From an uncultured Holophagaceae bacterium (GTDB taxonomy: Bacteria; Acidobacteriota; Holophagae; Holophagales; Holophagaceae): a DNA stretch of 5,541 nt. The position numbers and the translations under genes were made by a program. Of this stretch, positions 1 to 4,988 are shown one piece after another. Within the stretch, counting starts at the first letter, position 1. Each line of letters starts with the position of its first letter. The notes beneath the pieces are model-generated. The model was not told where the DNA came from. It made no database searches and saw only the letters and a list, made by a program, of their open reading frames with translations. The stretch is from the NCBI GenBank assembly GCA_903927605.1, contig CAIYNT010000127.1:1-5541 (forward strand), in the 5' to 3' direction.

Positions 1-97
1 CAATGGAAGCGGATTCCGAAAGGCGCCGGGCACGGGCTGCGGCGCTGGCGCCACCGGCGACACCGCCGACGATCAGGATTCGGGGAGAGCTGGACAT
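1..97 (-). CDS. N-terminal fragment of FAD/NAD(P)-dependent disulfide oxidoreductase, CoA-disulfide/polysulfide reductase-like
   Basis: Only the first 32 codons are inside the window; the gene continues past the left edge. The peptide begins MSSSPRILIVGGVAGGASAA and goes on with an Ala/Arg-rich helix (AARARRLSE). This is a beta strand, a glycine-rich dinucleotide-binding turn (GGVAGG at residues 11-16) and a helix, the FAD-binding start of pyridine-nucleotide disulfide oxidoreductases. The GGVAGGASAAARARRL form is characteristic of the CoA-disulfide reductase / NADH-dependent polysulfide reductase / NADH oxidase group, whose active-site cysteine lies near residue 43 and so is not visible here. 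The ATG at 97 is preceded by GGAAGG with 7 bases of spacing, a good ribosome binding site. It lies 77 bp downstream of the thioredoxin-like gene on the same strand, so co-transcription is likely. Whether a C-terminal rhodanese domain is fused cannot be seen. Confidence 0.8.
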   Translation of the reverse strand, partial: MSSSPRILIVGGVAGGASAAARARRLSESASI

Positions 98-136
98 GGG
101 ATTCCCTTCCAAATGGTGTATCTGTAGATCTCTAGA

Positions 137-155
137 GGCTGGCTGATCGCCAGCC
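137..155 (-). other. Inverted repeat (hairpin) between thioredoxin-like and reductase genes
   Basis: GGCTGGC at 137-143 and GCCAGCC at 149-155 form a perfect 7-bp GC-rich stem with a 5-base loop, located 20 bp downstream of the thioredoxin-like stop codon. No T-tract follows it on either strand, so it is not a convincing intrinsic terminator. It could be an attenuating or mRNA-stabilising hairpin between the two genes, or an operator for the downstream reductase gene. The role is inferred; only the inverted repeat is seen. Confidence 0.4.
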
Positions 156-174
156 GGGGCGCGTAGCCTCAGGA

Positions 175-582
175 TCATTTTCTCCGAAGCCACGCCTTCA
201 TCTCGGCCCCCGTCTGGAAGGCACCGACCTGGCGCTTCACCTCACGCCCCTGAGCATCCAGGATCAGCATCGTGGGGTAACCATCCACCCCAAACCGTTG
301 GGCCACCTTGGCATTGTCTGGAATGACGCGCCGGTCCTTCATTTCGGTCATCAGGGATACCGGAACATAGTTGGCAAGTGCCTGCTGGGCCTCAGGCGAG
401 GGGAACACCACGGTCTTCAGATACTGGCACGGGGGACACCACTCGGCCCAGATATCGACGAACATGGGCTTTCCTTCCTGCTTGGCTCTTTTCTGAGCCG
501 CAGCCAGGTCGTGTTCCCACTTGAGGGGACTCTGCCCAAGCACTGCGATGGAAGCCACCAAGATCAAGGCAAGTGTTCTCAT
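175..582 (-). CDS. Exported thioredoxin-fold protein (DsbD C-terminal-domain / thioredoxin_7-like)
   Basis: The 135-residue product starts with MRTLALILVASIAVLGQS, a short basic N-terminus and a hydrophobic core, i.e. a signal peptide or N-terminal anchor. There is no lipobox cysteine. The mature part is one thioredoxin domain: KPMFVDIWAEWCPPC puts the redox pair at Cys49 and Cys52, and GYPT holds the cis-proline at residue 103, followed by the LILDAQGREV strand. The stretch after the active site (QYLKTVVFPSPEAQQAL) resembles the C-terminal domain of DsbD. It is therefore probably a periplasmic thiol-disulfide reductase or carrier, perhaps taking electrons or sulfur from the neighbouring thiol/persulfide enzymes; that link is inferred. 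An in-frame ATG at 594 would add four residues but has no Shine-Dalgarno. The ATG at 582 has GGAAG just upstream and gives a cleaner signal peptide, so it is preferred. Confidence 0.88.
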   Translation of the reverse strand: MRTLALILVASIAVLGQSPLKWEHDLAAAQKRAKQEGKPMFVDIWAEWCPPCQYLKTVVFPSPEAQQALANYVPVSLMTEMKDRRVIPDNAKVAQRFGVDGYPTMLILDAQGREVKRQVGAFQTGAEMKAWLRRK

Positions 583-621
583 GATTCTTCCCATGGCCGG
601 ATTGGTTCGTGGCCAGCAAAT

Positions 622-650
622 TTAATAGTCTCTTATTCTCATATGGTTAA
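622..650 (-). promoter_or_regulatory. Candidate promoter of the thioredoxin-like gene, within an AT-rich island
   Basis: On the minus strand TTAACC (645-650) and TATTAA (622-627) are separated by 17 bases, each matching 4 of 6 sigma70 consensus positions. Transcription would start near 615, about 32 bases ahead of the ATG at 582. A second TATTAA occurs at 661-666 but lacks a good -35. The 80 bp at 621-700 contain only 16 G/C bases, which strongly contrasts with the GC-rich genes around it and fits a promoter region. The exact start is a guess. Confidence 0.35.
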
Positions 651-752
651 TCAATTGTTTTTAATAACATCTTTTTTTACAACATTAACTTCTTTTCAAT
701 ACTCAGTGTCGCCACTTTATCTGGAAACATTCAACCCTGCCCTAGGCACCGA

Positions 753-1073
753 TCAGAACGTCAGGACTTTGTCCGAGTTCCGAACCAGTTCGTAGAGGTC
801 CTTCATGGTGGAGACGGGGCAGAGTTCAGTGCCATCAGTGTTCCTGATTTTGAGGCAGGTGCCACAGGCCAGGATCTTCCCGCCCTTCGCGACGAATTCC
901 TCCATCTGTGCAATGACGCGAAACCTCTCCCGGTCCAGGGATGCACATTCGACACCGCTGGCCAGCAGGAAGACCTTCACGGTGTCCCCTTCGTTTAGGG
1001 CGAACACGCCCAACCGGAACGCGTTCCACACAGTCTCTGCGTCTGTGGAGTAGATAACGAGGGCAAGTTTCAT
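753..1073 (-). CDS. DsrE/DsrF-like family small protein with CxxC motif
   Basis: The 106-residue soluble protein starts MKLALVIYSTDAETVWNAFRLG, followed by a hydrophobic strand (TVKVFLLASGVEC) and the motif KILACGTCLKIR. This is the alternating beta-alpha layout of the DsrE/DsrF/YchN fold, in which a cysteine after the fourth strand carries persulfide sulfur in relay or oxidation pathways. Cysteines are at 43, 70, 73 and 85; Cys70-Gly-Thr-Cys73 is the likely functional pair. It has no signal peptide, so it should act in the cytoplasm. The ATG at 1073 is supported by AGGAG at 1081-1085 with 7 bases of spacing. It is divergent from tetR, and the next genes on its strand are the thioredoxin-like and CoA-disulfide-reductase-like genes, which supports a role in thiol/persulfide metabolism. 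The specific substrate cannot be read from sequence. Confidence 0.85.
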   Translation of the reverse strand: MKLALVIYSTDAETVWNAFRLGVFALNEGDTVKVFLLASGVECASLDRERFRVIAQMEEFVAKGGKILACGTCLKIRNTDGTELCPVSTMKDLYELVRNSDKVLTF

Positions 1074-1080
1074 GAGTCGG

Positions 1081-1085
1081 CTCCT
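1081..1085 (-). promoter_or_regulatory. Ribosome binding site of the DsrE-like gene
   Basis: AGGAG on the minus strand lies 7 bases before the ATG at 1073. It decides the start and contrasts with tetR on the other side of the same intergenic region, which has no such site. Confidence 0.75.
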
Positions 1086-1095
1086 ACTGGATGAC

Positions 1096-1110
1096 GTGGT
1101 CCCCGACCAC
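1096..1110. repeat. Perfect inverted repeat in the leader of the DsrE-like gene
   Basis: GTGGTC (1096-1101) and GACCAC (1105-1110) form a 6-bp stem around a CCC/GGG triloop. It begins 11 bases upstream of the AGGAG ribosome binding site of the DsrE-like gene and directly follows TAAATA on that strand, a possible -10 without a matching -35. It may be a 5'-UTR hairpin or a second operator; the role is inferred. Confidence 0.4.
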
Positions 1111-1174
1111 TATTTAGGCCGAATTCTGCCGGGATCTGGCCACAAAGAGGGTCCCCGGTTGATAGAGTTTACAC

Positions 1175-1202
1175 TTGAAGTAAGTAATTACTTACTTACA
1201 AT
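1175..1202 (+). promoter_or_regulatory. Candidate sigma70-type promoter of the tetR-exporter operon
   Basis: TTGAAG (1175-1180, 4 of 6 consensus) and TACAAT (1197-1202, 5 of 6) are 16 bases apart. Seven bases after the -10 lies position 1209, the A of the tetR start codon, so the transcript would be leaderless or nearly so. An alternative pair is TTGATA (1159-1164) with AGTAAT (1183-1188) at 18 bases, which would give a leader of about 14 bases. Both alternatives overlap the palindromic operator. The promoter should serve tetR and the three exporter genes, as no other gap exists in the operon. Confidence 0.5.
1178..1197. promoter_or_regulatory. Palindromic operator, probably bound by the adjacent TetR regulator
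   Basis: Ten bases AAGTAAGTAA are followed immediately by their exact reverse complement, making a perfect 20-bp palindrome; the next outer pair (G1177/A1198) does not match. Each half holds two copies of the tetranucleotide AAGT/GTAA register, so the site is also internally repetitive. TetR dimers typically bind palindromes of about this size next to their own gene. It fills the spacer between the candidate -35 and -10, ending 11 bases before the tetR ATG. Binding should block RNA polymerase and repress the operon, and may also affect the divergent DsrE-like gene. The palindrome is seen directly; the binding is inferred. Confidence 0.75.
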
Positions 1203-1208
1203 CTAGCC

Positions 1209-1820
1209 ATGCTCGAAATTCAGCCCACCCTATCTCCCAAACAGATCGAAATCGCCGATGCGGCCCTGAAAATCATCGGGGAAAAGGGCATCGCCTCTCT
1301 AACAACGGCTGCTCTGGCTCAGGAATTAGGTGTCAGCTCCGGGGCGCCCTTCCGTCATTTCGCAACCAGAGACAAGATCCTGGGAGCCGCTGCCCAGCGG
1401 GTCGCTGATCTGGTGGCGGACACCTACCCCTCTGCAGAGTTGCCACCTCTGGAGCGCCTCCGGGCACTGTTTCATGCTCGGGTCAGCACCGTAGGCCAAC
1501 GAGCAGGGGTGGCCCGCTTCATTTTTTCCGATCAATTCGCTCTGGCGCTCCCACCCGAGGCGGTGAAGCAGATGCAAACCCTTGTGAGTGGAACACGAAC
1601 TTTCGTGCTTCAGGCCCTATCTGAAGGCGGGGAAAGGGGAGATTTTCGGACCGATCTGACCCCGAAGGCTCTACTTCCCATCGTGATGGGCAGCCTTCAA
1701 CACCTCGTATTCCTGAGCGCTCAGCCACCGGGGTTGGGCAAGCCACCCAAGGCCAGTGACGTATTCAAAACCCTCATTGAGTTGCTTGCCCCTTACCCCC
1801 TCCCGGAGTTTTTGAAATGA
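1209..1820 (+). CDS. TetR/AcrR-family transcriptional regulator
   Basis: The 203-residue protein has the N-terminal TetR DNA-binding domain: helix 1 about residues 11-27 (KQIEIADAALKIIGEKG), helix 2 about 30-40 (SLTTAALAQEL), and the turn and recognition helix about 41-51 (GVSSGAPFRHF) followed by RDKIL. The rest, about 60-203, is the helical ligand-binding and dimerisation part, whose ligand cannot be predicted. As first gene of the operon it probably represses itself and the exporter genes through the 20-bp palindrome just upstream. The ATG at 1209 is the only reasonable start: it is followed by a complete HTH domain, yet has no Shine-Dalgarno, consistent with leaderless initiation. The stop overlaps the next gene by 4 bp (ATGA). 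The C-terminal LPEFLK repeats at the N-terminus of the next protein. Confidence 0.92.
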   Translation: MLEIQPTLSPKQIEIADAALKIIGEKGIASLTTAALAQELGVSSGAPFRHFATRDKILGAAAQRVADLVADTYPSAELPPLERLRALFHARVSTVGQRAGVARFIFSDQFALALPPEAVKQMQTLVSGTRTFVLQALSEGGERGDFRTDLTPKALLPIVMGSLQHLVFLSAQPPGLGKPPKASDVFKTLIELLAPYPLPEFLK

Positions 1821-1843
1821 ACCTGCCTGAGTTCTTGAAAAGA
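1800..1843 (+). repeat. Imperfect 21-bp tandem repeat across the tetR/adaptor junction
   Basis: Positions 1800-1820 and 1823-1843 match at 17 of 21 bases (23-bp period). The first copy is read in the tetR frame as LPEFLK plus stop, the second in the adaptor frame as LPEFLKR. The 4-bp ATGA overlap lies at the junction of the copies. Three of the four mismatches are silent in the peptide, and the fourth falls in the first copy's stop codon region. Confidence 0.75.
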
Positions 1844-2977
1844 CGTTCCATCCGCCGTCTAGCCATGATTCCCCCCGTCATTCTGTTGCTTGTGGTGGGG
1901 ATCCGCTTTCTTCTTCCTGTAAATGCCAGAGCAGCAAGGGTCGATTTTGGACCGGTTTCATTGGAGATCCGAGGCACTGGAACCCTCGAAAGCGTGCAGG
2001 AAGTTCCCCTGGCCTTCAAAGTCGGAGGCAGAATCCAAGATCTTCCCTTCGACGAAGGTGCTCCGATCACTCAGGGGCAGATACTCGGGCATCTGGATCC
2101 CAATGACCTCAGGGAGCAACTCGGTGTGGCCCAAGCCGCACGTGGCGTCGCGCAAGCCAGCATTGGCAAGGCCGAGGCAGACATTTCGCAAGCCCGCGCT
2201 TCCCTTCATCGGGCCCAATCCGACTTTGAGCGGATCAAGAATCTTCATGCCCAGGGCATCCTGAGCAGAGCTGATCTCGATGCCTCCCAAGAGCGCCTCA
2301 AGGTCACTGAGGCAACGGTCCAGGCCATGGGGTCTGTCGGGAACCAGGCCCAGCGTGGAGAATCCTTGGCCAAGGGGACCGAAGCCATCCAGCGGCTGGC
2401 ATTTCAGGAAGGTCGTCTGGTCAGTCCCGTGGATGGCCTGCTCACGCGACGACTGCGTGAGCCAGGGAACATCGTTACGGCCGGCACGCCTGTGTTGACG
2501 GTGGTAAGCACGCGTAAGATCTGGGTCCGCGCCTGGGTCGATGAAAGTGACTTGGGAGCCCTTCAGATTGGTCAGGTGGCCAGGATCGGATTACGATCCC
2601 ATCCGGGTAAGGTCTTCCCCGGACGGGTGGATCGAATCGGTCGCCAGTCCGACCGGCAGACTCACGAACTCCTGGTGGATGTCGAACTGCTGGAACTCCC
2701 ACCAGTCTTCGCCATGGGTCAGCGTGCCGATGTGCAGATCCAGACCAGGGGCCCGGAACGGACCCTGCGGGTTCCACTGGCTTTCCTGAATGCTGATGGT
2801 TCGATATTCGTGGACAGGGATGGAAGAGTTCGCCGCGTAAACCCTACCCTGGGCTCCAAGGGCAGCGAATTTGTCGAGATCAAGATGGGTTTGGCCGCAG
2901 GTGACCTGGTCCTGCGCTCACCCACAAACACAAGCCTGGGCATCGGACGGCGTGTGACGGTTCAGGAGGGGGCGTGA
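1817..2977 (+). CDS. Periplasmic adaptor / membrane fusion protein (HlyD/MacA/DevB-like)
   Basis: This is the adaptor of a tripartite ABC exporter, 386 residues. A basic N-terminus (KRRSIRR) precedes one membrane helix at about 17-35, so the bulk lies in the periplasm. Lipoyl half-motif 1 is about 60-96 (VGGRIQDLPFDEGAPITQGQ), a coiled-coil hairpin runs about 97-195, and lipoyl half-motif 2 is about 197-231 (GRLVSPVDGLLTRRLREPGN). A beta-barrel domain is about 232-310, and a membrane-proximal domain follows to 382. In the hairpin, Arg139, Leu143 and Ser150 fit the RxxxLxxxxxxS motif by which adaptors of the AcrA/MacA kind dock onto TolC-type channels. The ATG at 1817 overlaps the tetR stop by 4 bp and has GGAG at 1805-1808, 8 bases upstream. 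A downstream Met17 start would lose the basic flank and is less likely. Substrate unknown. Confidence 0.93.
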   Translation: MNLPEFLKRRSIRRLAMIPPVILLLVVGIRFLLPVNARAARVDFGPVSLEIRGTGTLESVQEVPLAFKVGGRIQDLPFDEGAPITQGQILGHLDPNDLREQLGVAQAARGVAQASIGKAEADISQARASLHRAQSDFERIKNLHAQGILSRADLDASQERLKVTEATVQAMGSVGNQAQRGESLAKGTEAIQRLAFQEGRLVSPVDGLLTRRLREPGNIVTAGTPVLTVVSTRKIWVRAWVDESDLGALQIGQVARIGLRSHPGKVFPGRVDRIGRQSDRQTHELLVDVELLELPPVFAMGQRADVQIQTRGPERTLRVPLAFLNADGSIFVDRDGRVRRVNPTLGSKGSEFVEIKMGLAAGDLVLRSPTNTSLGIGRRVTVQEGA

Positions 2978-4182
2978 ACCTCGCCTTCAAGGACCTCCGC
3001 CGACAGAAGGCCCGCTTCGGTGCCACCGCCCTGGGCCTGGGACTGCTCTTTGCGGTCGTGCTGGCCATGACGGGGATCTATCGTGGCTTGGTCGAGGACG
3101 CCACCTTGCTCGTAGACCGAATGGGCGCAGACATCTGGGTGGTGCAGCGAGATACTCGGGGCCCGTTTGCTGAACGATCGACGGTTCCGCCGGAATGGGA
3201 AGAGCGCCTGATGGCAACCAAGGTCGTCCGCTCCGCCAGATCCTTCAGTACGGCGTCCATCCAGCGAACCCATAAAGATAGGGCACTCCGGATGACAGTA
3301 GTAGGGCTTTCCTGGCCCGGAGACCGTGGCCAGTCCCTTCAAATGGTCAGGGGCCGCAGCCTGGCAACTGCGCACCGTGAGCTCATCGCCGACCTCAGCC
3401 TCGGCCTCGAACCAGGAGAACTAGTGACGCTTGGGGATGAAACCTATATGGTCGTGGGACTCACCAAAGGAATGATCTCGTCTTCGGGCGATGGCCTGCT
3501 CTTCGCCACCGAACTGGATGCTCGAACCATCATCAACTGGCAGGCACCTGAGGCTCGGCGCCTGGAGCGAGAGGCTCGGCTGGCACGACTGGCACACACG
3601 GAGTTGGATAGCCCCCTCTTGGAGGACCGCCTGCGGGACGAACGTTCAGTCCTTCCCGTCCTGTCCCCACCCCCAGCCAATGCCATTCTTCTCAACCTGG
3701 CGCCTGGAATGAATGCTGAAGAGGTCGCCCTGGAGTTAAATCTGTCTCCTGATCTCAGCGCCTACACGACCCAGGGTCAGCGCGACCTGTTGCTGAAGGG
3801 GGTCGTGGAAAAGTCCAGGCAACAGCTTGGGCTGTTCAGAGCCATCCTGTCAGTCGTGTCAGGCATCGTAGTCAGCCTGATCATCTACACCATGACCGTG
3901 GCGAAGACCCACGACATCGCTCTGCTCAAGCTTATGGGAGCAAGGGTTTCCGTGGTGGTCAAGTTGGTGACGCACCAGGCCCTCCTGCTAGGTGCCATCG
4001 GGTACGGATTTGCCCTTTTCTTATCGGTTGTGGCATTCCCACACTTCCCACGGCGGGTGGTTCTCGGGCCTGCCGAATATCTCAGCGTCGGGATCCTCAT
4101 CCTGTTCCTGGTGCTTGCGGCCAGCGCAGCTGGCATAGCCAGGGCCCTGCGTATTCCCGCAACCCTCATCCTGGCAGGTTGA
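2974..4182 (+). CDS. FtsX/MacB-type ABC transporter permease (DevC-like)
   Basis: The 402-residue inner-membrane protein has the 1+3 topology of the FtsX/MacB permease family. Membrane helix 1 is at about 15-35, a large periplasmic region spans about 36-286, and helices are at about 287-309, 331-356 and 368-390. The cytoplasmic loop after helix 2 reads KTHDIALLKLMGA (311-323), the typical coupling sequence that contacts the ATPase. Such permeases work as dimers that pump via the adaptor and an outer-membrane channel rather than moving substrate through the inner membrane. Translation starts at GTG 2974, overlapping the adaptor stop by 4 bp (GTGA), with AGGAGG at 2964-2969. An Arg/Glu-rich stretch at about 193-224 of the periplasmic domain includes a 7-residue duplication. 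MacB fuses this domain to its ATPase; here they are separate, as in DevC or LolC/E. Confidence 0.9.
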   Translation: MNLAFKDLRRQKARFGATALGLGLLFAVVLAMTGIYRGLVEDATLLVDRMGADIWVVQRDTRGPFAERSTVPPEWEERLMATKVVRSARSFSTASIQRTHKDRALRMTVVGLSWPGDRGQSLQMVRGRSLATAHRELIADLSLGLEPGELVTLGDETYMVVGLTKGMISSSGDGLLFATELDARTIINWQAPEARRLEREARLARLAHTELDSPLLEDRLRDERSVLPVLSPPPANAILLNLAPGMNAEEVALELNLSPDLSAYTTQGQRDLLLKGVVEKSRQQLGLFRAILSVVSGIVVSLIIYTMTVAKTHDIALLKLMGARVSVVVKLVTHQALLLGAIGYGFALFLSVVAFPHFPRRVVLGPAEYLSVGILILFLVLAASAAGIARALRIPATLILAG

Positions 4183-4883
4183 TGATGGAAGCCATTCGAG
4201 CTGAGAACCTACATAAAACGTATGGAGAAGGCAGCACCGAAGTGAAGGCGCTCCGCGGTGTTTCGGTAATCGCCCACAGCGGCGAGGTGGTGGCCCTGCT
4301 GGGACCCAGCGGCTCGGGAAAGTCCACCCTCCTGACGGCCCTGGGACTGCTGAATCCGCCAGAGAAGGGGCTCATCCAGCTTCTGGGGGAAACAGTTGTC
4401 CAGGATGGTGTTGAATTCGGAGACCTCCCTGCCCTGCGCCGAAGCCGGATCGGGTTTGTCTTTCAAAAATCGAATCTCATCCCATTCCTGACCGCCCACG
4501 AGAATGTCCGGTTGGCCCTCGCCATCAACGATATGGAAGGGCCGGAAACCCATGCCAGGGCCCAGGAGTTGCTCGACTATCTGGGTGTTGGGGGCCGGGC
4601 CGATCACTACCCAGAGCAGCTATCTGGAGGTGAACAGCAGCGCGTAGCTATCGCTCGAGCCCTGGCGCCCAGGCCTCCCCTCATTTTGGCCGATGAGCCC
4701 ACCGCCGCCCTCGATAGTCAGCGTGGAAGGGCAGTCATGGAGTTGTTTCGCAAAGTGGCCCAGGAGCAGGGAACGGCAGTAATCGTGGTGACTCATGACC
4801 ACCGCACCCTGGATATCTTCGATACCATTTTTGAGATGGAGGACGGGATGATCACGACAGCAGGGGAGCCTGCCCAGGTTTAA
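4182..4883 (+). CDS. ABC transporter ATP-binding protein (LolD/MacB/DevA-type)
   Basis: The 233-residue ATPase has every catalytic motif: Walker [10 protein letters not shown] (41-49), Q-loop Gln95 in FVFQKSNL, signature LSGGE (147-151), Walker B LILADE (167-172), D-loop ALD, and H-loop His205 in VVTHD. Length and sequence fit the LolD/MacB/DevA subgroup that energises FtsX-fold permeases, so it should dimerise on the cytoplasmic face of the upstream permease. Start choice is open: TTG at 4179 overlaps the permease stop by 4 bp, ATG 4182 forms TGATG with it, and ATG 4185 has the best spacing (6 bases) from the weak AGG at 4176-4178. All differ by one or two residues only. The gene ends the operon; no outer-membrane channel gene follows. 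The exported compound cannot be deduced. Confidence 0.94.
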   Translation: MMEAIRAENLHKTYGEGSTEVKALRGVSVIAHSGEVVALLGPSGSGKSTLLTALGLLNPPEKGLIQLLGETVVQDGVEFGDLPALRRSRIGFVFQKSNLIPFLTAHENVRLALAINDMEGPETHARAQELLDYLGVGGRADHYPEQLSGGEQQRVAIARALAPRPPLILADEPTAALDSQRGRAVMELFRKVAQEQGTAVIVVTHDHRTLDIFDTIFEMEDGMITTAGEPAQV

Positions 4884-4889
4884 CCGCAA

Positions 4890-4932
4890 TGTTCCTTACG
4901 GCTAAACATGGTGGAACAATTTGTTATTTCAT
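4890..4932 (+). terminator. Weak candidate intrinsic terminator after the exporter operon
   Basis: TGTTCC (4890-4895) and GGAACA (4913-4918) can form a 6-bp stem with a 17-base loop, followed by the T-rich stretch AATTTGTTATTTC. It begins 7 bases after the ATPase stop in a region where two genes converge, which is where a terminator is expected. The long loop and interrupted T-tract make it weak. Nothing else is recognisable in 4884-4988. Confidence 0.35.
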
Positions 4933-4988
4933 CACCCTGAACCACACTGCTAGACCTGTAATGCTGCTCGTGCTTTTGCCGACCAACA

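Noticed and set aside
700..752. Terminator after the DsrE-like gene
   Set aside because: Only 4-bp stems (TGCC/GGCA near 738-748 and AGTG/CACT near 705-716) are present, and neither is followed by a T-tract on the minus strand.
298..795. Plus-strand open frame of 165 codons over the thioredoxin-like gene
   Set aside because: It is antisense to a gene with clear WCPPC and signal-peptide features, crosses the AT-rich gap, has no ribosome binding site and shows low-complexity, non-protein-like composition.
1178..1197. The palindrome as a terminator hairpin or recombination site
   Set aside because: It is AT-rich with no loop and no following T-run, and lies directly in front of tetR inside promoter-like boxes. 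An operator explains it better.
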